Positions 8,766-18,255 are shown, counted from the first letter of the stretch. The stretch: DNA of 64,000 nucleotides from Mangrovimonas xylaniphaga (GCF_001280435.1 NZ_LBIP01000017.1:62001-126000); one strand, 5' to 3'. A program made the numbers and translations. The notes: generated by a model from the letters alone, not told the origin.

Positions 8766-8793
8766 AAGCAGCCTTTTGGCTGCTTATTTTATT
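8766..8793. terminator. Bidirectional terminator between HTH gene and TPM gene
   Basis: Stem AAGCAGCC (8766-8773), TTTT loop, GGCTGCTT (8778-8785), then ATTTTATTT. Reading the other way the stem is followed by GTTTGTTTC. It lies between two convergent genes and can serve both. Confidence 0.7.
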
Positions 8794-8823
8794 TATAGTA
8801 AAAATGTTTTTATAATTGGAAAA

Positions 8824-9654
8824 CTACCAGCTACCTCCAGCACCACCTCCGGAGAAGCCTCCTCCTCCAAAACCGCCGCCAAAGCCACCGCCTCCTCCGA
8901 AGCCGCCACCACCAAAACCTCCTCCAGAACCAAAGCCACCACCGCCACGGTAATTGCCTCGACCCATTTGACTCAAGATAATGGCATCCCAAATATCAAA
9001 GCCGCCACGGTTGCCTGGACCACGTCCAGAGCCTCCGCCTCCCCGTCTGTTTTTTGAGATAGCAATCAAGAAAATGATAAAAATAAGAAGCATGAAAAGG
9101 ATAAAGCCAAAGGGAATTTCTTCACCTGTGTCCTGCTGTCGGGTACCTTTAAATTCCCCATTTAAGGCCATAAAAATGGCGTCGCTACCTTTATCAAGAC
9201 CACTGTAATAATCTCCTTTTTTGAATTCAGGGATAATGATGTTTCTCGTGATTTCTCCAACGACCCCTGCCGTTAGCATAGGCTCGACGCCATAGCCTGG
9301 GGAAATCCAAATTTTACGATCGTCACGTGCCAACAGAATAAATACCCCATTGTCCTCCTTCGCTTGTCCAATACCCCATTCATGACCCCATCTAGGAGCC
9401 AATAATCCAATGTTTTCTCCTTTGGTAGTAGCAATGATAGCGACGACTATTTGGGTGGATGTGGTGTCGGAATATTTGACGAGTTTACGTTCTAGGTTGC
9501 TTTTTTGATTAGGCGACAAAAGGTTGACATAATCATAGACACTGGTTTGAAACTCTGGCTTTGGAGGAATATCGAATTGAGCGAAGGTTGTTAAAGTACA
9601 AAATACACTCAATAATAGACCAAGGCTGATATGTTTGATTTTGAGAAGCTTCAC
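8824..9654 (-). CDS. TPM-domain protein with signal peptide and Gly-rich tail (YgcG-like)
   Basis: 276 residues starting at a GTG that shares its first base with the TAG of the upstream gene (TAGTG). Signal peptide to about TTFAQ, then a TPM (Psb32/YgcG) domain with DYVNLLS, TSTQIVVAII, GVFILLARDDRKIWISPGYGVE. One transmembrane helix (FGFILFMLLIFIIFLIAIS) follows, then a tail of about 60 residues of nearly pure Gly with Phe and Ser, ending GGSW. It is the last gene of the M23-MerR-LemA-TPM-TPM unit. TPM proteins are linked to membrane protein quality control and LemA; the exact role here is unknown. Confidence 0.88.
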   Translation of the reverse strand: MKLLKIKHISLGLLLSVFCTLTTFAQFDIPPKPEFQTSVYDYVNLLSPNQKSNLERKLVKYSDTTSTQIVVAIIATTKGENIGLLAPRWGHEWGIGQAKEDNGVFILLARDDRKIWISPGYGVEPMLTAGVVGEITRNIIIPEFKKGDYYSGLDKGSDAIFMALNGEFKGTRQQDTGEEIPFGFILFMLLIFIIFLIAISKNRRGGGGSGRGPGNRGGFDIWDAIILSQMGRGNYRGGGGFGSGGGFGGGGFGGGGGFGGGFGGGGFSGGGAGGSW

Positions 9655-10094
9655 TATCCTCGGGATATTTCGTTAGGTAATTCGTTAATATCATCGTCCT
9701 CAACCGGAAAGTGAACTTTCAGTTCGTGGCCGGCTTTTAGGATGCCATCTATAATTCCTTGCTTAAAATTTCCTTCTTTAAATCTGGATTGTATGGCGTC
9801 TCGTGTAGTGTCCCAAAAATTTTCGGGCACTACCGCATCAATGCCTTTATCTCCGCAAATAACGAAGTTGTGGTCGTCTACAGCAACATACAGAAGTACC
9901 CCGTTGCTTAGTTTGGTGTTGTCCATTTTTAGAAGGTGAAAGACTTCCTTGGCGCGTTCGAAAGGTGTTTCGTCCTTTGAACTACGTTCTATATGCACAC
10001 GGATTTCGCCCGAGGTATGGTCTTCAGCAGTCCTAATGGCCTCAATAATATCCTGTTCCTCTTCAGCACTAAGGAAATCTTCAATATTGGACAT
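9654..10094 (-). CDS. TPM-domain protein (short, soluble)
   Basis: 146 residues without a signal peptide: a single TPM domain (HTSGEIRVHIERS, FHLLKMDNTKLSNGVLLYVA, NFVICGDKGID, GIIDGILKAGHEL) and an acidic C-terminus. It lies 6 nt after lemA and its stop overlaps the GTG of the next, membrane-bound TPM gene, so LemA and the two TPM proteins are made together. The pairing of a soluble with a membrane TPM protein next to LemA is a recurring Bacteroidota arrangement. Confidence 0.87.
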   Translation of the reverse strand: MSNIEDFLSAEEEQDIIEAIRTAEDHTSGEIRVHIERSSKDETPFERAKEVFHLLKMDNTKLSNGVLLYVAVDDHNFVICGDKGIDAVVPENFWDTTRDAIQSRFKEGNFKQGIIDGILKAGHELKVHFPVEDDDINELPNEISRG

Positions 10095-10100
10095 AGCGAT

Positions 10101-10700
10101 TTATTTAAAGTCGAATTCTACATCCACTGGCTTTTCAGCACCTGGTTCGGCGTCAAAGTATGGCTTGCCTTCAAAGTTAAACCAACCAGCCAAGATGGAA
10201 TTTGGGAATTTCTTTACGTGGTTGTTATAAGGCTTAATGGCTTCATTATAGCGTGTCCTTGCCGTTTGAATGGTGTTTTCAGTACTGGCCAATTCGTCCT
10301 GTAACTTCAGGAAGTTTTGGTTGGCTTTCAAGTCTGGATAGCGTTCAACCGCCACCAATAATCGTGAAAGGGCACTGCTCAAGCCTCCTTGGGCTGCATT
10401 GAACTGCTCCAATTGCTCAGGTGTAATGTTGGTAGGGTCAATGGTTGTTGAGGTTGCCTTGGCACGTGCCTCAATAACATCTGTAAGGGTTCCTCGTTCA
10501 AAATCGGCAGCACCCTGTACTGTTTTTACCAAATTGCCAATAAGGTCATTTCGACGTTGATAGGCTGTTTGTACATTTCCCCAGGCTTCAGCTACATTTT
10601 CGTTAAGTTGTATGGCAGTATTGTTAAATCCTACTGCCCAATTGTAAAGGCCAAAACCAATTACGGCTATAATAATTACCGGAATAAGCCACTTTTTCAT
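10101..10700 (-). CDS. lemA: LemA family protein
   Basis: 199 residues: N-terminal membrane anchor (MKKWLIPVIIIAVIGFGLY), then the helical LemA domain with the conserved AWGNVQTAYQRRNDLIGNLVKTV segment, a central LSRLLVAVERYPDLKANQNF segment and a C-terminal YNEAIKPYNN...FPNSILAGWFNF. This is the full usual length. LemA proteins are anchored with the helical bundle outside the cytoplasmic membrane; the function is poorly defined. It is the third gene of the minus-strand unit, 11 nt after the MerR gene. Confidence 0.95.
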   Translation of the reverse strand: MKKWLIPVIIIAVIGFGLYNWAVGFNNTAIQLNENVAEAWGNVQTAYQRRNDLIGNLVKTVQGAADFERGTLTDVIEARAKATSTTIDPTNITPEQLEQFNAAQGGLSSALSRLLVAVERYPDLKANQNFLKLQDELASTENTIQTARTRYNEAIKPYNNHVKKFPNSILAGWFNFEGKPYFDAEPGAEKPVDVEFDFK

Positions 10701-10711
10701 AATAGTGTGTT

Positions 10712-11041
10712 TTAAAGTTGATTTTTGATTTTTATTAGTTGGGCTTTGATACCCTCTAATTTACTAATTATTTCAAAGGTACTCAGGGATTTTTGACGTT
10801 CTTCTTTCAAATGGGTTTTGGCGCCTTCCAATGTAAAGCCGCGTTCTTTCACCAAATGGTAGATAAACTTGAGGTTATTGATGTCTTCAGGGGTGAATTT
10901 ACGGTTGCCCTTGGCATTCTTTTTAGGCTTAATAACATCGAATTCCTTTTCCCAAAATCTAATTAAAGAGGCATTTACATTGAAAGCTTTGGCGACTTCA
11001 CCTATACTGTAGTAGCGCTTTTCAGGAAGATTGATATGCAT
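10712..11041 (-). CDS. MerR-family transcriptional regulator (short)
   Basis: 109 residues. MerR winged helix: YYSIGEVAKAFNVNASLIRFWEKEFD, then a wing with KGNRKFTPEDINNLKFIYHLVKERG, then a short C-terminal helix with no effector domain. The gene sits 6 nt after the M23 peptidase and 11 nt before lemA. Bacteroidota commonly have this peptidase-MerR-LemA order. The target is unknown; local autoregulation is plausible. Confidence 0.92.
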   Translation of the reverse strand: MHINLPEKRYYSIGEVAKAFNVNASLIRFWEKEFDVIKPKKNAKGNRKFTPEDINNLKFIYHLVKERGFTLEGAKTHLKEERQKSLSTFEIISKLEGIKAQLIKIKNQL

Positions 11042-11047
11042 AATATA

Positions 11048-12019
11048 TTAATCTAAAGATTGGTTTTCCAAAGAGGCTTTCTCCAGAAGTTTGTTGTATT
11101 CTTCTGCAGACAAGTTACCATAATAGAAGTTGATAGGGTTGATACGGTCATCATCCTTAAACACTTCATAATGTAGGTGGGGCGCTTCAGACCTTCCGGT
11201 ACTTCCCACAAATCCTATCAAATCACCACGTTTTACCTTTTGGTTTTTGCGAACGTTGTATTTGTAAAGGTGGGCATATAGGCTTACATAGCCATAGCCG
11301 TGGTCTATTCTAATATGGTTTCCATATCCGGTTGAGCGGTTATCCGCACGTATTACAACACCATCTCCCGCAGCATAAATAGGAGTTCCTCTAGGAGCGG
11401 TAAAGTCCATTCCAAAGTGGAACTTACGCACTTTGGTAAAAGGATCGGTACGATAACCGTAACCTGAGGCCATACGCGTTAAATCGGAATTGTTGATAGG
11501 TTGTATGGCAGGAATAGAAGCTAAAAGCTTTTCTTTATCGGCCGCCAATTCGGCAATTTCATCCAAAGACTTTGATTGTACTACGATCCGCTTTTGAAGC
11601 ATATCCATGCGTTGACTGGTTTCTTTTATCAACTTGGAATTGTCAAAACCTTCAAGGCCTTTATAGCGGTTGACCCCTCCAAAACCTGCTTTGCGCTGTT
11701 CATCCGGGATTGGGTTGGCTTCAAAATATAAGCGGTAAATGGTATTGTCGCGCTCTTCAACATTGGCAAGTACCTTTTCGGTTTCGTCCATTTTTTTGTT
11801 CAGAAGCTGAAATTGTAACTGCATATTTTGCAATTCGCGGGTAAGCGCACGTTCCTTTGGCGATTGAAAAAATTGGGAAGCGATAAAGTTTGAGATGAAT
11901 CCAAAAAGGCCAGCAGCCAAAAGAAACACAAGGGCGTACTTAAAGGTTGTACGTTTTTTGCGCTCTATCTTACGGTACGAAAGGGTTTCTGGATCGTAAT
12001 AATATTTTACCTTACTCAT
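11048..12019 (-). CDS. M23 family metallopeptidase (cell-wall endopeptidase)
   Basis: 323 residues from the ATG at 12019 (MSKVKYYYDPETLSYRKIER), the usual start for the family in Bacteroidota; the open frame extends to 12070 but with unrelated sequence. A basic cytoplasmic stretch precedes one membrane helix (FKYALVFLLAAGLFGFISNF), then a coiled coil of about 100 residues. The LytM/M23 domain has FHFGMDFTAPRGTP, YGNHIRIDHG and HLHYEVF, which supply the zinc ligands, so it should be an active D,D-endopeptidase. It heads the five-gene unit, with a TATTTTTG -7 match on the minus strand at 12096-12103. Confidence 0.93.
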   Translation of the reverse strand: MSKVKYYYDPETLSYRKIERKKRTTFKYALVFLLAAGLFGFISNFIASQFFQSPKERALTRELQNMQLQFQLLNKKMDETEKVLANVEERDNTIYRLYFEANPIPDEQRKAGFGGVNRYKGLEGFDNSKLIKETSQRMDMLQKRIVVQSKSLDEIAELAADKEKLLASIPAIQPINNSDLTRMASGYGYRTDPFTKVRKFHFGMDFTAPRGTPIYAAGDGVVIRADNRSTGYGNHIRIDHGYGYVSLYAHLYKYNVRKNQKVKRGDLIGFVGSTGRSEAPHLHYEVFKDDDRINPINFYYGNLSAEEYNKLLEKASLENQSLD

Positions 12020-12095
12020 GTCGCAATTTATAGTATTTTTGCAGTTGAAAAATGCCCCTTCATGGAGCATTTTTATTAAGGAACGAACAAACCTA

Positions 12096-12183
12096 CAAAA
12101 ATATTTCCATTGTAAAATTATAAAAACAATTGCGAATATTTTCAGACGGTGAGCCTCAGGGCCTTAATTTAACAATATATTTG
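12096..12183. promoter_or_regulatory. Divergent promoter region M23 peptidase / alaS
   Basis: Plus strand: TATATTTG at 12176-12183, about 66 nt before the alaS ATG. Minus strand: CAAAAATA at 12096-12103 reads TATTTTTG for the M23 unit, about 76 nt before its ATG. Both fit TAnnTTTG; -33 elements are not obvious. Confidence 0.45.
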
Positions 12184-12249
12184 CAAGTAGTGTCACGGCC
12201 ATTTTGTGGGCTGGACTGAATTAAAAAATAAGATTATCAATTTACATAC

Positions 12250-14862
12250 ATGAAATCTCAAGATATCCGTTCGAAGTTTTTAAGTTTTTTCGAAAATAAA
12301 CAACATGCCATCGTGCCCTCTGCTCCCATGGTTTTAAAGGATGACCCTACCTTGATGTTTGTCAATGCCGGAATGGTGCCTTTTAAGGAATACTTTTTGG
12401 GAAATGCCAAAGTGAAGGAGTCCCGTATAGCCGATTCGCAAAAATGTTTACGTGTATCTGGTAAACACAACGATTTGGAAGAGGTAGGATACGATACGTA
12501 TCACCATACCTTGTTTGAAATGTTGGGAAACTGGAGTTTTGGAGATTATTTCAAGAAAGAAGCCATTGCTTGGGCTTGGGAACTGCTTACAGAGGAATTT
12601 GGGGTTGATAAGGACATCTTGTATGTAACCGTTTTTGAAGGAAGCGAGGACGACAATTTGCCGATGGACCAGGAAGCTTACGATTTCTGGAAAGCCATTG
12701 TTCCTGAAGACCGCATTTTAATGGGGAATAAAAAGGATAATTTCTGGGAAATGGGAGATCAAGGGCCATGCGGACCTTGTAGTGAAATCCATGTTGATAT
12801 TCGTTCGGCAGAAGAGAAAGCAAAAGTGTCAGGAAGAGACTTAGTGAATATGGACCATCCACAAGTGGTGGAAATCTGGAACCTGGTGTTCATGCAGTAC
12901 AACCGTAAGGCCAATGGTAGCTTGGAAAACTTGCCGAACAAACACATCGATACGGGAATGGGCTTTGAGCGTTTGTGTATGGTATTGCAAAACGTACAGT
13001 CCAATTACGATACTGATGTGTTCACTCCAATAATTAAAGAGATTGAAACGGTTACAGATAAAGCTTATGGTAAAGATGAAAAGATAGATGTTGCTATTCG
13101 TGTGATTGCCGATCACGTGAGAGCCGTGGCCTTTTCCATTGCCGATGGACAGTTGCCTAGCAATACAGGAGCAGGGTATGTAATTAGAAGAATTTTACGT
13201 CGTGCTATTCGCTACGGATTCACCTTTTTAGAGCAGAAAGAACCATTTATATATAAATTGGCCGAAACGTTGAGCCATCAAATGGGAGAGGCTTTCCCAG
13301 AAATTAAGGCTCAAAAACAACTGGTTTACAACGTGATTCGTGAGGAAGAACAATCTTTCTTAAGAACTTTGGAGCAAGGATTATTGCTGTTGGATAAGGT
13401 TGTAGAAGAAACCAAAGGAGATGTGGTGTCAGGAGCTAAAGCTTTTGAATTGTATGATACCTTTGGATTTCCATTGGATTTAACCCAATTGATTGCCCGT
13501 GAAAAGGGATATAGCATTGATGAGGCTGGTTTTGCCGCCGAAATGGAAAAACAAAAAAGTCGTTCCAGAGCCGCTTCTACAGTAGAGGCTTCAGATTGGG
13601 TGATTTTATTGGAAGACGAAGCTGAGGAGTTCATTGGATATGATACGCTGAGTGCTGATGTAAGATTGACGCGTTATAGAAAAGTTACTACCAAAAAAGA
13701 TGGAGAGCAATACCAATTGGTATTCAATATGACGCCGTTTTATCCAGAAGGAGGAGGTCAAGTTGGAGATCAAGGATATATTGAAACTCCTAATGGTGAT
13801 GTTATTTACGTAACCGATACCAAAAAGGAAAATAGCTTAATTATCCATTACGCAAAGACGCTTCCAAAGCATTTAGATGCCACTTTTAAAGCGGTTGTAG
13901 ATGCAGAATTGAGACAGCTATCTGCTTCCAATCACACAGCAACTCACTTGCTGCACCAAGCATTGCGTACTGTGTTGGGAACTCATGTAGAGCAAAAAGG
14001 GTCTTTGGTAAGCCCAAAATATTTACGATTCGACTTTTCGCATTTTGCGAAGGTAGACAGAGAGCAGTTGGATGCTATTGAAGAATTTGTAAACGCGCGT
14101 ATTCAGGAGAATCTTAAGTTAGAAGAAAAACGAAACATTCCAATGCAGCAGGCTATCGATGAAGGAGCTATTGCCTTATTTGGTGAAAAGTATGGTGATG
14201 CCGTACGTGCCATTCGTTTTGGGAAATCTATGGAGCTTTGTGGTGGTACGCACGTAGCGCAAACAGGCGATATTTGGTATTTCAAGATTAATTCGGAAAG
14301 CGCTGTAGCGGCAGGTGTACGTCGTATTGAGGCGATTACCAATGTAGCGGTGAAAAACTATTTTGTGGATGTGGATAAGGATTTTGATACCTTAAAGCAA
14401 ACACTTAAAAATCCGAAGTCAACGGTGAAAGCTGTAGAAGGTTTGTTGGAAGAAAATACTGCCCTTAAAAAACAGATTGAACAATTACTAAAAGATAAAG
14501 CCAAGAACCTAAAAGGAGATTTGATGAATGAGCTTAAAGAGGTGAATGGTATTCAGTTTCTGGCTAAGGAAGTTGATTTGGATGCAGCCGGAATTAAGGA
14601 TGTGTCTTTTGAATTAGGTGGGCAATTTGATAATTTGTTCCTATTGTTTGCAACAAAACAGGAGGGTAAAGCCTTATTGTCTTGCTATATTTCCAAGGAA
14701 ATCGTTGCCGATAAAGGCTTAAACGCAGGGCAAATTGTTAGAGAACTTGGAAAGCATATCCAAGGTGGTGGTGGTGGACAACCATTTTTTGCTACTGCGG
14801 GAGGAAAGAATCCTGATGGTATTGCAGCAGCTTTGGAAGCTGCCGCGGAGTACCTGAACTAG
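12250..14862 (+). CDS. alaS: Alanyl-tRNA synthetase
   Basis: 870 residues, close to the usual ~875. It charges tRNA-Ala and edits Ser/Gly mischarging. The N-terminal class II core has [26 protein letters not shown] and [21 protein letters not shown]. The editing domain has the HxxxH metal motif H562-T-A-T-H566 and the second pair C664/H668 in CGGTH. The C-terminal DHHA1 domain contains a GGGGGQP run. The stop is 4 nt before the GSCFA gene, so they are co-transcribed. A clean TATATTTG box precedes the gene. Confidence 0.98.
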   Translation: MKSQDIRSKFLSFFENKQHAIVPSAPMVLKDDPTLMFVNAGMVPFKEYFLGNAKVKESRIADSQKCLRVSGKHNDLEEVGYDTYHHTLFEMLGNWSFGDYFKKEAIAWAWELLTEEFGVDKDILYVTVFEGSEDDNLPMDQEAYDFWKAIVPEDRILMGNKKDNFWEMGDQGPCGPCSEIHVDIRSAEEKAKVSGRDLVNMDHPQVVEIWNLVFMQYNRKANGSLENLPNKHIDTGMGFERLCMVLQNVQSNYDTDVFTPIIKEIETVTDKAYGKDEKIDVAIRVIADHVRAVAFSIADGQLPSNTGAGYVIRRILRRAIRYGFTFLEQKEPFIYKLAETLSHQMGEAFPEIKAQKQLVYNVIREEEQSFLRTLEQGLLLLDKVVEETKGDVVSGAKAFELYDTFGFPLDLTQLIAREKGYSIDEAGFAAEMEKQKSRSRAASTVEASDWVILLEDEAEEFIGYDTLSADVRLTRYRKVTTKKDGEQYQLVFNMTPFYPEGGGQVGDQGYIETPNGDVIYVTDTKKENSLIIHYAKTLPKHLDATFKAVVDAELRQLSASNHTATHLLHQALRTVLGTHVEQKGSLVSPKYLRFDFSHFAKVDREQLDAIEEFVNARIQENLKLEEKRNIPMQQAIDEGAIALFGEKYGDAVRAIRFGKSMELCGGTHVAQTGDIWYFKINSESAVAAGVRRIEAITNVAVKNYFVDVDKDFDTLKQTLKNPKSTVKAVEGLLEENTALKKQIEQLLKDKAKNLKGDLMNELKEVNGIQFLAKEVDLDAAGIKDVSFELGGQFDNLFLLFATKQEGKALLSCYISKEIVADKGLNAGQIVRELGKHIQGGGGGQPFFATAGGKNPDGIAAALEAAAEYLN

Positions 14863-14866
14863 ATAT

Positions 14867-15817
14867 ATGAAACTACAAACAGAAATACCTTTAAAACCCC
14901 AACAGCACAATCTGATAGATTACAACTCTAGATTGATTCTGTTGGGGTCTTGTTTTGTTGAAAATATAGGGGAGAAGTTAGCGTATTATAAATTCCAGAA
15001 TTCCTTAAATCCTTTTGGAATTCTGTTCCATCCTTTGGCAATTGAAAGTTTGCTGCTCAACGCTATTAATGACAAAGAATACACAGATGAAGATGTGTTT
15101 TTTCATAATGAGCAATGGCATTGTTATGCAGCACATTCCAAATTGAGTGCCTCTTCAAAGGACGATTTGTTACAAAATTTGAACCTAGCTATTCAACAAA
15201 CAAAACAAGCTCTTGAAGTATCCTCTCATATTGTCATTACACTTGGAACCGCTTGGGTATACCGCTTGATAGAAAGTGATGAAGTGGTAGTCAATTGCCA
15301 TAAGGTACCTCAAAAGAAATTTAGTAAAGAATTATTGTCAATAGATGCTATTGCTGAATCGTTGCAGGCAATGGTGGCTTTGGCTAAAAGTGTGAATCCA
15401 AAAGTGTCCGTTATTTTTACAGTGTCCCCTGTAAGACATTTAAAGGATGGCTTTGTAGAAAATACTCAAAGTAAGGCGCATTTGATAAGTGCGGTGCATC
15501 AAGTGGTAGAGCCAAGAAGGCAGACCTGCTATTTTCCTTCATATGAAATTTTGATGGATGAATTGCGCGATTACCGATTTTATGCAGAAGATATGGTGCA
15601 TCCTAATCCTACAGCTATCAACTATGTGTGGGAGCGGTTTAAGAAGGTGTGGTTGGATGACAGTACAGGAGCCACAATGAAGACTGTAGATACGGTTCAA
15701 AAAGGAATGTTGCACCGGCCTTTCAATCCAAATTCGGAAGCACATCAAGGGTTTTTAAAGGTTCTTAAAGAAAAAAAGGAAGAACTTGTGGCTCAGTATC
15801 CTTTTATGGAATTTTAA
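14867..15817 (+). CDS. GSCFA domain protein
   Basis: 316 residues of the GSCFA family, named from the motif seen here as LGSCFVENIG at residues 26-35. The family has an SGNH/GDSL-hydrolase-like fold: the Gly-Ser-Cys block holds the candidate nucleophile, TLGTAWVY resembles an oxyanion block, and DMVHPNPTA near the C-terminus supplies the Asp-x-x-His pair. An esterase/acyltransferase activity is inferred; the substrate is unknown. It is encoded directly after alaS and followed by a strong terminator. Confidence 0.9.
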   Translation: MKLQTEIPLKPQQHNLIDYNSRLILLGSCFVENIGEKLAYYKFQNSLNPFGILFHPLAIESLLLNAINDKEYTDEDVFFHNEQWHCYAAHSKLSASSKDDLLQNLNLAIQQTKQALEVSSHIVITLGTAWVYRLIESDEVVVNCHKVPQKKFSKELLSIDAIAESLQAMVALAKSVNPKVSVIFTVSPVRHLKDGFVENTQSKAHLISAVHQVVEPRRQTCYFPSYEILMDELRDYRFYAEDMVHPNPTAINYVWERFKKVWLDDSTGATMKTVDTVQKGMLHRPFNPNSEAHQGFLKVLKEKKEELVAQYPFMEF

Positions 15818-15844
15818 ATGGTTTTGAAAAATACATAATAAAAA

Positions 15845-15875
15845 AAAGCCCGAGTCAATCATCCCTCGGGCTTTT
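15845..15875 (+). terminator. Intrinsic terminator of alaS-GSCFA
   Basis: Stem AAAGCCCGAG (15845-15854) / CTCGGGCTTT (15865-15874) with a 10-nt loop. The A/T flanks let it work in both directions, also for the convergent rhodanese gene. Confidence 0.85.
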
Positions 15876-15924
15876 CCATCAATCAAAATCATTTATCAAA
15901 CATGTAATCAATCAAGTTTTCTTT

Positions 15925-16239
15925 TTATACAAGGTCCAATTTTCTGCTCAAGTTCAACCAGCCTCCACCGTTGACAACTTCAATACCATGACTTTTTAAA
16001 ACACTTGCCGCAGAACCAGAACGCATACCACTAGCGCAACAGGTAATAATTGGTTTGTTTAGTTTTTTGATGTCCTTAACTTTGGTAGCTATTTGAGGTA
16101 GCGGGATGTTTTTAGATCCTGGAATGGCACCGCCATTGTATTCTCCAACGCTTCTTACATCAATAATTATTGCTCCATTTTCATAAAGCGATTTTAATTC
16201 ATCAGATTTATTTCCGAATAGCATATCTAGTATTCCCAT
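15925..16239 (-). CDS. Single-domain rhodanese-like protein
   Basis: About 104 residues from MGILDMLFGNK (ATG at 16239). An ATG at 16245 and a TTG at 16260 are in frame, but the TTG overlaps a near-consensus -7 box (16258-16265 on the minus strand), so the shorter starts are more likely. Motifs: IIDVRSVGEYNGGAIPGSKNIPL and the active loop CCASGMRSG, with the second Cys as persulfide nucleophile. A thiosulfate sulfurtransferase or sulfur-carrier role is inferred from the family. Confidence 0.88.
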   Translation of the reverse strand: MGILDMLFGNKSDELKSLYENGAIIIDVRSVGEYNGGAIPGSKNIPLPQIATKVKDIKKLNKPIITCCASGMRSGSAASVLKSHGIEVVNGGGWLNLSRKLDLV

Positions 16240-16641
16240 AATCATATTTGTTTTGTGCAAAGTAACGCATAGTTTTTCATCGAGAAGGTAACTAAGGTTA
16301 CATCAGTTGCTTGAAAATGAAAATATTACAAGATGCGTTTTGATGTGTAATATTCTCTTATCGAGAGAATTGTATGGCTTTTAAAATGCGTTTATTGGGA
16401 GAATTAACCAATTTTATCGGTGAACTGCAATATTCGATTTGTAGGATTACGCTTAATCTTTTTTAATTGCTTCTCGTCGAAAAAACTTAAGGTTGAGGGG
16501 ATTATGTTATATATTAGTATTGCTATTAATCAATTTTTTAAAAAGGCGTCAGTTATACTTTTTGCGTGGCAAGAATGATCTGATGCTTTTTTTTGTTCCA
16601 AATCCAAAACCAACCAGCTAAATTTTTTTAAGTGTATTTGG
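16240..16641. other. Gene-poor stretch of about 0.4 kb
   Basis: No convincing gene on either strand. It holds the upstream region of the rhodanese gene (near-consensus -7 at 16258-16265, minus), a small inverted repeat GTAAC-TAAG-GTTAC near 16289-16302, and a 7-bp hairpin ATTCTCT-TATCG-AGAGAAT at 16352-16370. A 30-codon open frame at 16374-16466 has no recognisable product. TACTTTTTGC near 16555 is one T too long for a -7 box. It could hide a small RNA, but nothing proves it. Confidence 0.4.
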
Positions 16642-17097
16642 TTACTTCAGTTTCACGCTGTCTGGTACCAAAACTGTGTAATCTCCATGATTTCTAATGA
16701 CGTCTCTTACAATAGATGAAGAGATGAAGGAGGTTCTTGCCGAAGTAAGTAAAAATACCGTTTCTATTCTCGAAAGTTTTCTATTGGTATGGGCAATGGC
16801 CTTTTCAAATTCAAAATCGGCTGGGTTGCGAAGGCCTCTCAAAATAAATTGCGCATCTATTTCTTTTGAAAAATCAATCGTGAGACCTTCATAGGTAACT
16901 ACTTTTACTTTTGGCTCGTCTTTAAAAGCTTCCTCAATAAACTGCTTGCGTTCTTCCAGTGAAAACATATAGGACTTATCGGAATTGATTCCTATGGCTA
17001 CGACTACTTCGTCAAAAAGTTTGACACCTCTTAGAATAATGTCGTAGTGTCCAAGGGTAATTGGATCAAAAGAACCAGGGAAAATTGCGCGTCTCAT
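16642..17097 (-). CDS. coaD: Phosphopantetheine adenylyltransferase
   Basis: 151 residues; transfers AMP from ATP to 4'-phosphopantetheine, the penultimate step of coenzyme A synthesis. The N-terminal nucleotidyltransferase signature FPGSFDPITLGHYDII carries the (T/H)xGH motif, and the C-terminal ISSSIVRD motif is the second ATP-binding block. RGLRNPADFEFE is typical of CoaD. It follows ddl on the same strand with a 42-nt gap and is probably co-transcribed with it. Confidence 0.97.
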   Translation of the reverse strand: MRRAIFPGSFDPITLGHYDIILRGVKLFDEVVVAIGINSDKSYMFSLEERKQFIEEAFKDEPKVKVVTYEGLTIDFSKEIDAQFILRGLRNPADFEFEKAIAHTNRKLSRIETVFLLTSARTSFISSSIVRDVIRNHGDYTVLVPDSVKLK

Positions 17098-17139
17098 TAC
17101 AGTTGTTAAGCGGTTACAGCATCAAAGATACTTAATAAT

Positions 17140-18126
17140 TTAAGAGTGTTGGGTTTTAAGGCTTTCCTCAATGGCATTTTCAAACAGTTCGCCTAAGCTG
17201 ATACCTGCGACAGCGGCTTGTTGCGGCAAGATACTGGCTTTGGTAAGGCCTGGCACTGTGTTGACTTCCAAAAGGTGTGGTTCTCCGTCTTTAAAGATAT
17301 ATTCACTTCGACTAAAGCCTTTCATCTTCAGAATTTCGTATACTTTTTTGGCTAGGGTTCGTACTTTTTCGGCCTGTTCTTCCGATAGGCGGGCCGGGGT
17401 AATTTCCTGAGATTCGCCAAGATATTTGGCTTTGTAGTCAAAAAAGTCGTTGTTGCTAACTATTTCGGTAATAGGAAGTACGGTAACCTCACCTTTATAG
17501 GTAATCACTCCAACAGATACTTCAGTACCATCCAAAAAGGATTCAATGATAACTTCATCATCTTCCTTAAAGGCAACTTCAAGCGCGTTTTGGAATTCCT
17601 TTTTTTTGTACACTTTGCTCACCCCAAAGCTACTACCTGCTTTATTGGCCTTTACAAAGCAGGGAAGCCCAACCTTGGCTATTATTTCATCTTCATTTAC
17701 AGAGTCTCCTTGATTGAGGTAATAGGAGGTGGCGGTTTTAATTCCGTAAGGTTTTAGGGTGCTAAGGCAGTCTCGTTTGTTAAAGGTAAGGGCTGCTTGG
17801 TACATGCCACAACTTGTATGTGGAATTTTCAACAACTCCAAATACCCTTGCATATAGCCATCTTCTCCAGGGGTGCCATGAATGGCATTGAACACACAAT
17901 CAAACTGGATTTTTTTTCCTTCAACCATTATGCTGAAGTCATTTTTATCCACAGGAAATTCCGTGTTGTTTTCGTCAACATACATCCATTTGTCCTTAAA
18001 GATGTGGATGCGGTAAGCCGTGTAAAGTTCTGGGTTCAAGGTTTCGTAAACCACTTGACCACTCTTAAGGGATATTTCATATTCGCTGGAATATCCGCCC
18101 ATTATAATGGCAATATGTTTCTTCAT
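17140..18126 (-). CDS. ddl: D-alanine--D-alanine ligase
   Basis: 328 residues of the ATP-grasp ligase family making the D-Ala-D-Ala dipeptide of peptidoglycan. N-terminal IAIIMGGYSSEYEISLKSG, then FNAIHGTPGEDGYMQGYLEL, PCFVKANKAGSSFGVSKV (ATP binding), DGTEVSVGVI and the C-terminal LLEVNTVPGLTKASILPQQA with metal-binding Glu/Asn. It is divergent from the PASTA-rluD pair, a conserved Bacteroidota neighbourhood that joins cell-wall synthesis with a PASTA (peptidoglycan-sensing fold) protein. Confidence 0.97.
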   Translation of the reverse strand: MKKHIAIIMGGYSSEYEISLKSGQVVYETLNPELYTAYRIHIFKDKWMYVDENNTEFPVDKNDFSIMVEGKKIQFDCVFNAIHGTPGEDGYMQGYLELLKIPHTSCGMYQAALTFNKRDCLSTLKPYGIKTATSYYLNQGDSVNEDEIIAKVGLPCFVKANKAGSSFGVSKVYKKKEFQNALEVAFKEDDEVIIESFLDGTEVSVGVITYKGEVTVLPITEIVSNNDFFDYKAKYLGESQEITPARLSEEQAEKVRTLAKKVYEILKMKGFSRSEYIFKDGEPHLLEVNTVPGLTKASILPQQAAVAGISLGELFENAIEESLKTQHS

Positions 18127-18247
18127 GATAGTACCCCGAAGGGAAGGAAATTCTTTATAAATAATCTTTAAACGCTCATAGAACGTATGTAATATTAGGA
18201 AAGCTAAATTAGCATATTAAAGGAAAAGAAAAAACCTTTGAGTTTTA

Positions 18248-18255
18248 TATATTTG
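18248..18255 (+). promoter_or_regulatory. Putative -7 element of PASTA-rluD
   Basis: TATATTTG, an exact TAnnTTTG match, 20 nt before the ATG of the PASTA protein gene in the ddl/PASTA divergent region. Confidence 0.5.

Noticed and set aside
8826-8960. Repeated CCTCC/CCGCC/CCACC units that look like a tandem repeat or CRISPR-like array.
   Set aside because: They are the codons of the Gly-rich tail of the TPM protein; unit lengths vary and there are no spacers.
16374-16466. A 30-codon open frame starting MAFKMRLLGEL in the gap before coaD.
   Set aside because: Short, no family pattern, no promoter at the proper distance; expected by chance in AT-rich DNA.
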